A DNA stretch of 64,000 nucleotides from Sipunculus nudus (taxonomy: Eukaryota; Annelida; Sipuncula; Golfingiida; Sipunculidae). Numbering within the stretch: position 1 is the first letter of the stretch; the number at the start of each line of letters is the position of its first letter. This document shows, one piece after another, positions 1 to 12,144 of this stretch. Below the pieces are notes generated by a model. It had not been told where the DNA came from and made no database searches. It saw only the letters and a program-made list of their open reading frames with translations. Position numbers and translations under genes: made by a program. The DNA lies in NCBI GenBank assembly GCA_026874595.1, contig CM049314.1:25121729-25185728 (forward strand). The letters are read 5' to 3'.

Positions 1-202
1 GAGTAACAAAATTCAACAAGAATGGTTATTTTTTTAACTCTTTGAAATGAATACCTTTTTAACATTCATTTTCCATTTGTGCTGTGTTTCATACAACGTT
101 TCTTTTGATGTTAATATATAAAAAAATTTTTCAAGAATATTGAAGCTGTACGGTTTTACTCGGATGAATTTCAAGCTAGGGGCCTGAGTGCTTCAATAAC
201 AA

Positions 203-1450
203 TCATAATGGAAACAAATGCGGCGTCTCTGGCAGGCGAGGGACTCCTGGCAAAGCAAGGCTTGTAGGAGTCCAGGGTAATCTTTGGATGGAAGTGTTTA
301 CTTTGCAAGAGGAGAAGTGTGCTGTGAGGGCTTGTCTCTTTTCCATCCACAGTGCTTTGAGGGCTCGGCGGAAAGCTTTCAACTTCCAAGCGTAGATGAC
401 CGGGTTAACAACGCTTTGGAGGTACATGAATGACACTGGTATATCCAAAGTGGCATATGTGGTCTTGCGGTCAATGAAACCAAGCAAACGTAAAGTTGTG
501 ACGGCAAACATTGGCAACCACGTGACCAAGAAGACGACGCTGACCATCACACCAACTCGTAGCGTCAGCATACTCCCGTTCTGTGAATTTACCGCTGGAT
601 GTATCACTGTGTTAACTTTAATTATATTTCGCAGAAAACACACAATGTAACAAATTACAGTCACGACAAAACAACTTCCGGTTAATGCCAGCTGAAAGTG
701 CCAGCCCTTTAACCACGAAGGCCACATGCTTTTTGTTTTATTTTCATTCAGCAGGCAGGCTCTGAAATCAGAAGCTGTGGAGTCCAGTCTCACTGCTCCG
801 GAGATCACGCTTATACCCACGGCCGCGATTCCAATGATGAAGATGTCGACTTTTGTTATTTTCCGCAGACGGGTATTTGATACGGATAACATCCGCAGTA
901 TGGCCACGGCAGTGATGCAGATAATGGAACAGTTCATAGACAGAGCGGAGCTGAACTGCTGCATTCCACACAGAGGTATACTCAAAGGGTACGGTTTGGG
1001 GAGCCTGGTCAGACGCAGTATATTCAGTGGCGCCGCCAAGTGGCAGACAAATATATCACTGGCAGCCATGATCATAACAATCCCATTAAATGGTTTACGA
1101 AGTTCTTTTGTCGTTAGGATGCACCAGATCACAAGCCAGTTTCCGATGCCGCCGACCAGCACGACGACGTAGACCAAGGACGACATCCCGATGGATATCC
1201 TGAAGAGAAATGAATGGTTGCCAGGAAGCCATGTTCCATTTGGTGAAGTGGTTTCATTATGAAGGGAATGGTGACCAGGCAGCCATGATCCATTAACTGA
1301 AGTGGTTTCATCATGGAAGGAATGATTTCCAGGCAGCCAGGATCCATTCACCGAAGTGGTGTCATCTGGGAAAAAGTGAGCGGTGGTTGTGGTTAGATTC
1401 ATGGTGTGCATGATGATTCTGATCTGGAAGTGAAGAATGAAGAAAATCAA
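203..1450 (-). CDS. Class A (rhodopsin-like) G protein-coupled receptor, single exon
   Basis: The 415-residue intact reading frame shows seven hydrophobic segments at about 86-112, 122-146, 162-188, 202-221, 250-273, 297-318 and 334-355. Class A landmarks are present: GN in TM1 (N104), D132 in TM2, the C161/C232 disulfide pair, F307 and WLP (311-313) in TM6, and NPVIY (349-353) in TM7. R186 lies exactly 25 residues after C161, so it is Arg3.50, but its neighbours are Leu and Met (LRM) instead of the usual D/E-R-Y, and TM5 lacks its proline. The N-terminus (30-81) has three 18-residue repeats around TTSVNGSWLPGNHSF, giving most of seven N-X-S/T sequons. There is no signal peptide, as is usual for the class. 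Starts at M1 and M14 are both possible; M14 (at about 1411) begins the hydrophilic glycosylated tail and may be the real one. It is probably a plasma-membrane receptor for a peptide or other small ligand. The ligand and subfamily are not recognisable. Confidence 0.85.
   Translation of the reverse strand: MIFFILHFQIRIIMHTMNLTTTTAHFFPDDTTSVNGSWLPGNHSFHDETTSVNGSWLPGHHSLHNETTSPNGTWLPGNHSFLFRISIGMSSLVYVVVLVGGIGNWLVIWCILTTKELRKPFNGIVMIMAASDIFVCHLAAPLNILRLTRLPKPYPLSIPLCGMQQFSSALSMNCSIICITAVAILRMLSVSNTRLRKITKVDIFIIGIAAVGISVISGAVRLDSTASDFRACLLNENKTKSMWPSWLKGWHFQLALTGSCFVVTVICYIVCFLRNIIKVNTVIHPAVNSQNGSMLTLRVGVMVSVVFLVTWLPMFAVTTLRLLGFIDRKTTYATLDIPVSFMYLQSVVNPVIYAWKLKAFRRALKALWMEKRQALTAHFSSCKVNTSIQRLPWTPTSLALPGVPRLPETPHLFPL
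1212..1373 (-). repeat. Coding 54-bp tandem repeat (x3) in the GPCR N-terminus
   Basis: Three direct 54-bp units start at 1212, 1266 and 1320 (GAATGGTTGCCAGG and variants). Each encodes an 18-residue unit TTS-x-NG(S/T)WLPG(N/H)HS. All three units keep the frame and the NG(S/T) sequon, so the repeat expands the glycosylated extracellular tail without breaking the gene. Confidence 0.9.
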
Positions 1451-2105
1451 ACGAACATCAATAAGAATTGATTTAAAACACCTTAGTCCTCTCGAGTCAA
1501 ATCCACGCTCATGACTGAAGAAACACTCGGCATGAAAAACTAATTCACAGTAAGATGCTCGTGACTGTACCTACATGATTGGCTGCTTATAATGTACAGA
1601 GATCCACGCAACGTGCTTTTAAATTTTACCAAATAACATATAATATAAATAAATTTCGGTCTCGTCGTTTACACTGCGGAGAATGTGTTGACAGTTTGAA
1701 TTATGAACGATTCTTTTTTTAATATTTGGTAAGAATATGATCCATTAGGGCTGAATGAAACAGACTATTATTGTCCTTAAAAACTATTGCTTGAATCCTT
1801 TTATTGCAAAAATGCATGATATAAATTAGTCAGTATATCACAGTTCCTTAACCATAGATCGGGGTAGATCCAGGATTTTGAAAAAGGGGAGTCCCATGGT
1901 CAAATTTATCATTGTCTATAAAATGGTATAAACAATGTTAACCGATATGACAAACACAAGGCTTGACTGTATATATATATATAACTCAGTAAGGCGGACA
2001 ACTCACTAATGCGGACACTAAATCTCGGTCCGTTCTAATTAGCCTCTATATTATGTTAACTTAAACTCAGTTAAGCGGACAACTCACTATCCAAGACAAA
2101 CGTCC

Positions 2106-2107
<2 letters not shown>

Positions 2108-2164
<57 letters not shown>
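2108..2164. repeat. (TA)n microsatellite
   Basis: About 57 bp of uninterrupted TA. Confidence 0.97.
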
Positions 2165-2165
<1 letters not shown>

Positions 2166-2529
2166 TTTGAAGAGTCCGGGACACTCGGGCAGATATTTTT
2201 GAGAGTACCATCAAAGGGGATACCATATGCGTCACATTTTGAAGGGTTTTGTAAAAATTGAATCTTTGAATTTTATGTAATTATCATGTCATAATATGAT
2301 TAGAAATCGTGTCAGTATATGAATATATGCTTATAGCGACATGTGAGCCTCGGTTTCGGTGTTTTCACCACTGAAAACTGGTTCGTTTGAGGCAGTCATT
2401 GACAAATACAGGGTCATAAAACCAGAAATTCACGCGTCCCATCGGACGCTTGGACCCTCAGACCCGAGCGTCCGTAGGAGATTTCGAGCTTCAGAGACGC
2501 TTTCACCCGCGTTCCTGAAAGCCCTTTCA

Positions 2530-2532
<3 letters not shown>

Positions 2533-2587
<55 letters not shown>
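2533..2587. repeat. (TA)n microsatellite
   Basis: About 55 bp of uninterrupted TA. Confidence 0.97.
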
Positions 2588-2589
<2 letters not shown>

Positions 2590-4035
2590 TTTTCAGTAGG
2601 ATACTGTCTCAATAAGATATGTATAAATATTTTTTACATTTATTTTGTGGCGCGGTGCTCATCGCAAGAAAATTCATACCCCGGTATGTTTACCTTGAAG
2701 ACCTGGTCAGAGATGATGTTTGGGACCTTGAATTAGGTTTTGTCATTAATCCTCCTGGGTTGAACTCTCCATTTCATAAAGCGAGAAACATGTTTTTTTT
2801 CTCTTTTATTGACCACGCACGTGGGTGAGAGCCTCTTTCAAATGTAAGGCAAGATATGCTTAAATCTCTCACTGAAAGCGTTTTTCATATGAACAATAGT
2901 CCTTAATAGTGTTTGAGGTTCAGTGACAACGATGCACGCATTCCGGTCATTGCCGAGTGCAGTTCGGCTGTGCTCGGTCTAACCTCCGTGCCAGTCAGTA
3001 AAAACGGAAAAATCACACAAAATGATATGTACATTTAAAATTATTTATTTTTATATCGCCTGTGTCACTGCGGACATAATAACCTTTAAAATGATGTATT
3101 GCACAGTATTGTACACAACGCGATTTTAGGGAACAATGCGAACAAAAGTGAACCGAATTCCTTTTATAAGAATAAGATAAGATATATATATATATATACC
3201 ATAAAACCACCATATTCAGTGGCGGATCGAGAAGGGGAGCTTTGGGGGCTGAACCCCCCCCCCCCCCTATATATATAACTAATTATAATGTGGTATCGGT
3301 TTGCCTCGCATTAATATTTAAATAATTCAATGTTTCTTATTACTTTTGAATGTTTACGTTTGCATTTATTTTATGAATGGGTAAACTTGGCTTTGATTTA
3401 ATAGAGGAATGCTTATAGATGCGTCCTTGCGTGCATATGCAAGTTTCTAATTTTCCACTACTTTGATATGATCACAAATGATAATTGAAAGGGCATATAT
3501 AGGTTATGGGGTTGGGTATATAATTGCTCCCCCCCCCCCCCAAAAAAAAGTCAAGTTCTCAAAATATGCGAATACTATGAAGTTATATGCAAATTTGCAA
3601 AAAAAAAAACTCTTTTCGTACATAAGGATCATGATGATATTTTTTTTTGTTCATGTGTATGCACTGGTATTTGTGTAATTTTACCCAACGAAAAAGCAGC
3701 TGTCATAAGTTATACACATGCATGCGTGATTTTACAGATTAATATATTCCATCAAGCCTGCATTTATAACACATACTGGAGGTTATCTAAATCAAGAAAA
3801 TGTTGCTTCTTTATTATATATTCGCCAAATTATTTTGCTGTTATGCTTTTTGTAATTGATTAACTATTTCCTACCTGCCAAGCATTGTACAGGAGTATAC
3901 AACGGATGAGCGAGTTTGCAAGTACTTCCGAAATATATTTTCAAATAAAATTACCAATAATCATAATATGAACATTTTTACTTTTGAGTCTACATTTACA
4001 TTTCATGCAAACATTGCCATGTTTTTACACTTCTG

Positions 4036-4036
<1 letters not shown>

Positions 4037-4106
<70 letters not shown>
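4037..4106. repeat. (TA)n microsatellite, interrupted
   Basis: About 70 bp of TA with small breaks. Confidence 0.95.
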
Positions 4107-5171
4107 CAGACGACGCCACTTATTTGCAAGTCGGTTAACAGAAAATGCCGGTTATTGGCAAGAAATTCTGAAAACCAAAACCATTTCCTATATGTTATCA
4201 CTAAAAATGCGCCGCATAATCGGAAGCCTCATAATCGCAATCTTCCGTTTAACGCAAGGGAAAATATGGGCAAAAAGGTAGAAAACTCCCGTTAAATGCA
4301 AGTACTTCAATGAGTCGGTGAGTTGTGTTTGTGTTATCCCAATAATGGTCATAGACTGGAACTTCAAAATAGCCGCTGTGATAACTGCAGGTGCATATAT
4401 GTACAAAGGACCTTAATTACCCTGTGCTCGGTGATGCAGTTCGATACGGTGACAGCACACTTCTCTTTGAAGTGGGTTAACAATGGTAGGTTAAAAATGC
4501 GTCACACATATTAAACACCTTAATCACGAGTACAACTGTTAATTAGCTTGAGTTTGTTTGTCAAACAAACTTTGTGTGATAGTTTTTCAAAAAAACTTGG
4601 TGTGCTAGCTGTCCCATGGTATGTTCCTTTGATGATAGTAATAATAGAATTGTCGAAGGCTCTTTTATAAACTTACATTGTTTACCCCTTATGTTCATTA
4701 TGTCATGTAAAACCTCTATTTTATAAAAGACCAGCAAATTTGGAACCATGTTACTATTCAATCATGAGTGGCAAGCAAAACAGAAGCAATCACAGAGTTC
4801 ATTAGTGTTAACATAATGTAAATTACATCGGAAATTTTGCATATTTTGTATATTTTTTGGTATATGAAGTATATTGACTTTGTTAATATATGTGATCTTT
4901 AATAACTCTCTCTATGGCTTGGCTTTTAATGTGTTCTCTTTTATATATATTTTATTTTTAATAAAAAAATATCTAATACTGGTGTTTTTTTTCTTTATCA
5001 CAATACGAATAGTGTTACAAATCAAATGCTAAATTAATTAGATATTCGGCGGTCCTATCGATCATTCGGCTTTCTCTTTCACTTGGTAGACGGTGAACTT
5101 CGCTTAAAAGCAACTTCGGTTAATTGCTACAAATTCGCTTGACAAAAGCCTCTTGCAATTAAGCGGCTTCG

Positions 5172-5175
<4 letters not shown>

Positions 5176-5249
<74 letters not shown>

Positions 5250-5250
5250 A
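5176..5250. repeat. (TA)n microsatellite
   Basis: About 75 bp of TA with one G interruption near 5241. Confidence 0.95.
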
Positions 5251-6679
5251 TAATTTGCACTTTATCTGTATCAAATTAAAACCAGTGTCTCATTCTAGAC
5301 CCCCCCCCCCTGTGGAAATTTTCTGGATCTTCCCCTGATATTGCATCAACAGGACTGGGCTGTAAGTACTGGCATACGTTTTTATTGTTGGGAAATTATC
5401 CTGCCAAGCATAGTTTTCAATGCGTTATCTGACTCTATATGGCCACCAAATGAAAATTATTTTTGCCAGATTATTAAATATAATTAAGCCAGAGAGCGTT
5501 ATGTATAGAAATGCACCTGTTTTAGTGTTTTGTCCAATATATATGTTTATTTTTGTCCATTACGTTATGTTCACTGCGTATTTATTGTAGGTTTTGAAAA
5601 TGCAATAAAACTTACTTTGACAAGAAGATACTGAAAGTGAGTATGGAATTTGTACAAATACAGATACATATGAATACCAAAGATAATCAATCAAGTGTTG
5701 TAGACTCAGAAATAAATTAACTTTTTTAATGTCCAAAAGTGTCCAAGGAACTTAGATTCAAGGTTTTACCATCAAAGCAGCCAGTTGTGAAATTCTAGAA
5801 ACAAACCGAGTTCAATTAGAAAGAAAAACAAGTGTATAGATTTTTGTAAACAATAGCATCCGTTGGAAGGTTGCTTAAACTAAAGATTTTTTGTATTTGT
5901 GTGTTACATTAATTTTTTTTAATCGCCAATTGAAGCCCGTTCATTATTTCCCTTTATTTTCGTTGTATTATTTCCAAGCTGAGAGAAACAGCTTGACCTA
6001 ATTGATTTTAATCGTAAACATAAAGTATTCAATATTAACGACAATAAATCAGTAAACAAAATAAGTAAGAGTCCGTGTTGTTTTCATTTATAATATTATG
6101 ATACCTCAAATAGTTTCAACTGATTAATCTTTTTTTGTCGTCACCAGTGCCGTCTTTTAGCGATGTTTCAGTTACTGATAATCGATTATGTCGATGACTG
6201 GTCGTTTTCTTTCATAATAAATTAAATCGATTGCATTTTTTGCATAATCGATCACAAAGATTAGGTATGATTATGTATAAATAGCCATATTATCAAGAAA
6301 AAAAATATTCTTTACCTGTCAGAGGATAAAAAGACACAAAATAACAGACAGCATTCAAATTTTACCTTGGGCAGCGAAAAAATGTCAACAATCCTCATGT
6401 TATCTTGAACTTTCAGCGGGATATTAAAATCAGACTGAAATTAATAAGTCAATATATCAAGTGTAATTCTATACAGCACGGTATTATGTAAGGTACATGA
6501 AATAATCGTTGGTAGTTTTTTCGTCTTCTTTCAAACAATCGAACAGCATTTTACAACCACTTTGCCATATTAAAACGGACATAAGACCAAAGCTAAACTC
6601 CCAAGAGATGAAAAGCTAATCAACAACATACATGCTCTACACAATGCACGTTGTTAAATTAATCTTAAGGTCTTAAACG

Positions 6680-6983
6680 TAAGGATGTGTTTCCATATGC
6701 GCGTATATGCTGGAAAAATAGCTATTTCCATGTGTGTGTATATGTGTTTATGCGTGAACTTGTATACGTTTATAGTTGTAAAGTGGATCTAGCAGTTCAT
6801 TCTCAAAAAGTTCGAGTGACGTCATTTTCCCCGGCTCCCCCGAGTTAACGAAGACCCTATGCGTGAAAATCGAAAACCACGCATATAGGCACATATGCAT
6901 ATACGCCATAACGGACAGATGGAAACATCACATTTACAAAATCGTGTGAGCGCATATACGCGCATATGGAAACACACCTTAAG
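6680..6983. mobile_element. MITE with terminal inverted repeats (~0.3 kb)
   Basis: The left end carries GTGTTTCCATATGCGCGTAT (about 6687-6706) and the right end carries its reverse complement within 6952-6975, next to TAAGG/CCTTAA. The inverted arms are about 28-30 bp and enclose about 250 bp with no ORF. CCTTAAG at the right and CTTAAGG / GTAAGGATG at the left suggest a TTAA-type target, but the left boundary (6664 or 6680) is uncertain because two TTAA-like sites occur there. This is a small non-autonomous DNA transposon of unassigned superfamily. Confidence 0.65.
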
Positions 6984-8029
6984 AAAACCACAATGAACAA
7001 CAATGTTGTCAGAGACATCAAACCCCCGCCAGTAGGATCCTAACACCTGTCCACATGCTGATCAACGACCCCATCGAAGGTGTCCCCTGGAAGCTTAGCT
7101 ACCACTAATACTGATCAATGGCTCTGTTACAATGAAATAGTCGTAAAATGGGACAGAACCCTATCATTTTTTTTAAATTGTTCTAGATTAGCCCGAACAT
7201 TTAATTGATTGTTATTTGGTGTTTTCCTAATCCACCACAAAATCGGTTCAGAACTGTTTTTAGTCAAATTGCTGGCAGACAAACCGAGGGTAAAGTATAA
7301 AACCTCCAGTCACTGTACAAAAATCGGCAGATATCTGTAGACCAGGGTTTTTATATGCACGTATATGAAAGGCTATGTTATGGTAAGGACAACGTCCGGC
7401 CGTCCGTACGTATGTAGGTAATGAGGTCAGAGGTCACAAGACTTTTGTGGGGGATGGATGCATGACTTGTAAAAAATGTGATGGTTTTTCATTTTAAACA
7501 TTAATCAATTCTGTTTCTCACCTGAATTCAGTTCTCCATAAATTTTACGCAAATTTAATGAGGTCAAAGGTCACAAGGCATCAGACCGGCGTAGTATGTA
7601 TGCTCTTTGGTGGTGTTCTTGTTTAGTTGGTCTCTAAAGGCTACATGTATTCGCACTGGTATTTCACGAGCGGGTTGAAATTTTAACTCGTCCTATACGA
7701 CAGCAAGTCCTTTAGCTTTGTTCTTACGAATGCCGTCATATTGTATCCAAAGCCACGTTCTCTTCATACAACACCCGTATCCATTTGCGTTTCGATTAAC
7801 CACAGTAGTTTGCCTTACCGAATTCTTCAATAAAGTATTCGCCTAAACACCACTTTGAACTCGCGTTAAGTATGTGTGTCGAATTCTGTTTCCGCAATAC
7901 ATCTAAAACAGAAAGTATATTAACGCGCACGCGCCCTTAACGCAAAAAGAGTGTATAACGATAATTGAATCGAATACCTAATTGAATTTGTTATTGGAAA
8001 ACGCCCTTTTCTACCGTATCAAATTCCGG

Positions 8030-8236
8030 GGCGGATCACGGATTTTTTAGAGGAGGAGCCAACCCAGGAAGACCAAAAGGAAGCCTAAAAACGGTCCTCT
8101 GGTAAGGAAAGGAGGGGGTCCAGAACGCATATTTAGTTTGAAACCTTGAAAAAAACGTTGTTTTGACTCAAAAAGAGGGGAGAGGGTTCTGACCCCCTGC
8201 ACCACCTCCGGCCCCTCCCTCTGGATACGCCACTGT
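8030..8236. repeat. Poly-C/poly-G repeat with GGCGGATC...GATACGCCACTG ends
   Basis: It starts GGGGCGGATCACGGATTTTT and ends TGGATACGCCACTG, an imperfect inverted pair. The interior is unusually purine-rich and then pyrimidine-rich, with runs of G and C. Related pieces occur at about 3219-3268 and 30965-31190. It is probably a small non-autonomous element of a family common in invertebrate genomes (family knowledge, not tested here). Confidence 0.55.
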
Positions 8237-8802
8237 ATGTTGAATTCGGTATATGATGAAACGATATTCTACACATGCATGTCAGGCCCAGTGGGGTTTG
8301 TTAAATGGTCTAATGAATGAATTAGCTCACTAGCTGCAAGTGTTAAGGTTTGCACTCACTGAGTCACTGTGGATCCACTCTAGGCTTAAAATAAAGTCCC
8401 TTAAATAATATTAATTTCCAAATTAATAATTTATACTAAAATGAAATATAACCATGAGTTCTCCCTACAATACAATTTCATTGAAATACCCTGAGATCAT
8501 GAAGCATACGTACCTCTTTGATGCCAGCGTGTGGAATATCGAAAGCTCTGAAAATATACTGTATTTAGAGATCATATGTAACTTGAAATAGCATTTTAAC
8601 ATTACAGAAGTAAGTTGCTACAGGAAAATGAAAACGCTCTATCTGCTTCACAAGGCCCCTTACATGCTCTTATTTACTGATGTAACAAATGTCTGGGATT
8701 GATTTCTTTTTAGGAAGAAAATGTTTTTACCTGTAAATGCAGGAAAAAGATCACCTGAGATCAAAGTAAGTATACATTACAAAATATCTTAAAGCGTTTT
8801 TC

Positions 8803-8806
<4 letters not shown>

Positions 8807-8848
<42 letters not shown>
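8807..8848. repeat. (TA)n microsatellite
   Basis: About 42 bp of uninterrupted TA. Confidence 0.95.
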
Positions 8849-8851
<3 letters not shown>

Positions 8852-9246
8852 AAACAACATTTATGTATTAGCTGCGCTTAAGTAACCTTTGAAACCTTGC
8901 GTCTGAAATAAGGCAGGATACGCTACTATTGCGCACGAGATGATGATTTATAAAACTACTCGGTAAATGGCATTTCAATTTAAATATGCAACTTAAGTTA
9001 CATATTCATAAGACGTATGTATTTATGGTGTTGCTTCCAAGCGGTCGTTTCTTCCGTCTCACATAAGAGAGAGTGGTCTTTCAAGTGGAAGCACAGGCAA
9101 TCTCGGTGAATGAAGAAAATATACTTTTCGTCAGGTTTTACATCTTACCAGTCTAAAGTAGCTAGGATTTCCGAATAAAACACAGCAACAGTTAAAGGCC
9201 TTCTTTCCTACCAAAAATTTAATGGAATACTACTCTAAGAATATTC

Positions 9247-9695
9247 ATTAAAGGTGCCTATTCACCTAACTTTTGAAGAATTTTTTTTGGTGAAATCTGG
9301 CTTCCTCTATGTATATATAAATGATCTCAGGGTAATTTTGGTTGTGAAAAGTTCTGATAATGCCTTCGTGAAAGATATACAGACTTGTTGATCAACAACA
9401 TGTTTGTAAACACAGCAATGTTGACAAACGGGAAAAACATGTAACCTTAGGTAGTAGGTCGCATATTATATGCCGAGGTAGGAAGGTCACTTGTTGCAAA
9501 ACGCTATTTGCAAAGCTCTGACTTATCTTACTTGCTCTCAGATGCCCTTGTTAAATTTGATTTGATTATTTTGGCGGGACCCCACGAATTACAAACACGT
9601 TGATATAAACTAAACAAGCAGCCTGTATGCAGTAAAATCCACGTTTAACCTTTAGTTTATAAAGCTCAGAAAGGTGATTAGGTCCCTTTAACATG
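9247..9695. mobile_element. TTAA-flanked MITE (~0.44 kb)
   Basis: The left end reads TTAA followed by AGGTGCCTATTCACCT (from 9248). The right end, read inverted, gives TTAA followed by AGGGACCTAATCACCT (from about 9691 downwards). TTAA on both sides plus a 16-bp inverted terminal sequence is the pattern of a TTAA-targeting DNA transposon such as piggyBac-like elements, although the terminal bases are not the usual piggyBac CCC. Single related ends lie at 27881-27906 and about 15341-15363. There is no transposase. Confidence 0.55.
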
Positions 9696-9699
9696 TAAA

Positions 9700-10058
9700 T
9701 GTATAAAATAAGGAATAATTAAATCGAGCTTTGTGGATATAACCCTTAAAATAGTAAAAAGACCCATAATTCACCCGGCTGAGGGGCCCCAGGAAAAACA
9801 ACAGTGTCCTTGCCAAGACATCACCACCCATTCTCCCCACGCGAGATTTCGTGTATAAAGCGGGTATGCCATTCAAAGTGCACACAGAACTTTTTCAATA
9901 CGAACGTAATCTTTAACGCCTGGCAATATATGTATAATATTGAAAATTACAATAACTAGGGCATGGGATGAAATATTGAACATACATTAACTACATTTAT
10001 TTAAAAAATAACGGTTATAAAGAATATGATTGTTCGTTACTTTTAACCGTTTGTTTTG

Positions 10059-10112
<54 letters not shown>

Positions 10113-11740
10113 CTCGGGGAACTATACATTACGGGGCGATATCGGTGACGTGGTGGTGTAAAGCTGTACAAACAATAGCACGTACCACACGCTTTAGGGA
10201 AGGGTTGGTAAACGGGCGTGATTCTGGGGTGACAGGTGACGTCCAGATGCATGTGGTCTTATACTCTACCATGTATGTAAACAGCGGTTGCTCAAGCAAT
10301 CTTGGTCAAACCCACTGTTGTTTCGTGTTGCGTGCACGTTCCCTTCCAGCGATGTGTTATTGTCTCAATAAACCTTGATCCTGTATGGAGGTTGGTCACA
10401 ACCATGCAATTCCCTCGGGGCGGTATTGTTGTGGCAGCAGTTTAAACCACCGGGGGAAAATATACTAGAGTATTGCGTCGTCGGGTTGGAGGCTAAGATC
10501 AAGGGCGTTGGTGTGAGCTTTAACATATTTAAACAGTGTACAAACCACATTTTCGTGTCAAATGAACAGGATTTCCTTTACAGAAGAGGCCGAACTGGTC
10601 CCGGCCCGGCATGATTTTGAAAGGGGATTCCCCAGGTTTGGCCACTGACAATGGGAGCGGACGGACTTTTCCTGACTTTACAGTTTTCCTCAAGTGCGTG
10701 GTCTGCAAACCAAGAGGTGATGTAGAATTTTTTCTTTCCGACTATTGAATCTCTTAGTCTTCAAATCTGCTTATTATATTCCCCGAATCGGCCTTGACAT
10801 GTTAAGCGCTGGTACCACACAGTCAGCCGTATCGAGATTTTAAGCGACATGACATATATGACAACCAACATAGCTGTACATTGCTCGTGTAAGTATGATC
10901 ATATCAAAATGTTTAAATATTATTAAATGTATTTGAACAATGCATGATAATTAAAAAAAACTTTAATTATTTTTTTATTACTTTTGGACTCTCTTACATG
11001 TTTTAAGACACGTTGGACCACAGGCGCTTGTATTGCTATCAGTGTAATTTCGGTAAGTTTGTTATAACCATTATTAAAAAATATAACTACATGTATTATT
11101 AATCTGACATTTTTTCGAGCGTTTAGCGCACTATATGGTCCATCTCTTTATTATTTACTTAATATTTGAGATAGGCAAGCAAGAAGCCCCCGTTGTTAGA
11201 CCCGACAGCCATGGCAAAGCAACCGAGGACGCACTTTCTGATTGGCTGATATGTCTACTACTGGAGTCTTCAGATGGTGACACCGCTGACGTAACAATGG
11301 TTCAGCCAATCGCGCATGTACTTCAAATTTAGCCTGAAACCGATGTGCTTTGGCTGTTTGACTAAATCACCTCGACCGCCATGCTGGAACAACGTGGACC
11401 CTCAACGGGGGTTCTGGTTCTGAAGTCACACACCCTGTAGGTGGGGGGGGGCACCTTTTACAGGGCTTCTCAGGACTCTGTTTACAAATCCGTTCATATC
11501 CCGGATAGTAGTTCACTAATGGTAGAAATTTATACATCGATTTTATTTGTAGATTAATACCTTTCATATGTGCAAAAAAAAACAAAGAGGGTCGAAAGCA
11601 GGGCTTTAAATCAGTTTGAATTTATCTTAGAAAGCAACACCCACCATGTGTGAGAAGATCCCACTGGAAATTCATTACATGTATTGGTTAGACCCTAATT
11701 CCTTTCTGTCGGTAGAAAACTATATCGGCTGCTGTTGTCT
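9700..11740. other. Gene-free stretch with a long GT microsatellite
   Basis: A pure (GT)n tract lies at 10062-10108. The segment 10110-10620 is richer in GC than its surroundings but has only short, unrecognised ORFs and no exon I can support. A G run occurs at about 11444-11450. Nothing else is recognised. Confidence 0.5.
10062..10108. repeat. (GT)n microsatellite
   Basis: About 47 bp of uninterrupted GT. Confidence 0.97.
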
Positions 11741-11749
11741 AAAGGTGAG

Positions 11750-11972
11750 CACAATGCTTGGTCGAGGTGTGTGAGTTTTTTCACCCATGGTATGAAGATT
11801 TAATGGAAAGGCCGTGCCCAGTGGTCGTGTTTCAATCACCCACACACGAGTGCGCCTTTCGGGGGTTCCGAATGACCCACCAATGGGGAAGATTACACAC
11901 CCAGGGCACGCAGGTACAGCAGTCACCAGGCCTGGTTAATACCGGGATATAAAATGAGAGGAAACGTTTGCA
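11750..11972 (+). mobile_element. Degenerate SINE copy
   Basis: The body matches the SINE at 28641. Shared phrases are TAATGG(G/A)AAGGCC(T/G)TGCCC, GACCCA(G/C)CAATGGGGA, CAG(G/T)...GCAG(T/C)AGTCAC and GGCCTGGT followed by GGGATATAAAATGAGA. The tRNA-like head is decayed; only a B-box remnant (GTGTGAGTTTTTTCACCCA) is visible near 11768. Confidence 0.6.
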
Positions 11973-12021
11973 ACTGAACGGTATTTCCGCTGGACGGCCA
12001 TTCAAGTACAGAATACGATGC

Positions 12022-12144
12022 AATGGACGCCTATGTCAATACAGTTTTCTTAATGTGACGGAATGGACGGTCTTGTCAATGCAGTGTACTTAACTTTGAT
12101 GGAATGGACGGACATCTAAATGCAGTTTTCTAAATGTGATGGAT
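12022..12144. repeat. ~41-bp minisatellite, 3 units
   Basis: Units start at 12022, 12062 and 12103 with AATGGACG. Each carries TGTCAAT(A/G)CAGT or a variant, then CTTAA and TGTGA/TTGATGG. Confidence 0.75.

Larger units (their letters stand above)
1451..6660. other. Gene-free stretch with long TA microsatellites
   Basis: I see no supportable gene here. The stretch holds pure TA tracts at 2108-2164, 2533-2587, 4037-4106 (interrupted) and 5176-5250, shorter ones at 1971-1982 and 3183-3198, and poly-C runs at about 3256-3267, 3530-3541 and 5301-5310. A fragment at about 3219-3268 starts CAGTGGCGGATCGAG and runs into poly-C, matching the poly-C repeat family also seen near 8.03 and 30.97 kb. Short ORFs here are IYIYIY products of TA repeats. 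Confidence 0.7.
6984..9249. other. Gene-free stretch with repeat fragments
   Basis: No gene is supportable. About 7372-7625 looks like a decayed Helitron-like fragment: a GTCC-rich patch (CCGGCCGTCCGTACG), the phrase 'gaggtca(a/g)aggtcacaag' twice, and a TTCTTGTTTAG-like end. A poly-purine/poly-pyrimidine repeat lies at about 8030-8236, and a TA tract of about 40 bp at 8807-8848. Confidence 0.5.

Noticed and set aside
2359-5338. ORFs of repeated IYIYIY (for example around 2359-2736, 3984-4295, 5153-5338)
   Set aside because: They are translations of TA microsatellites with no other protein-like content.
10061-10614. GC-richer ORFs next to the GT microsatellite
   Set aside because: The first begins inside the microsatellite (MCVCVC...), and neither has a known motif or splice-site pattern.
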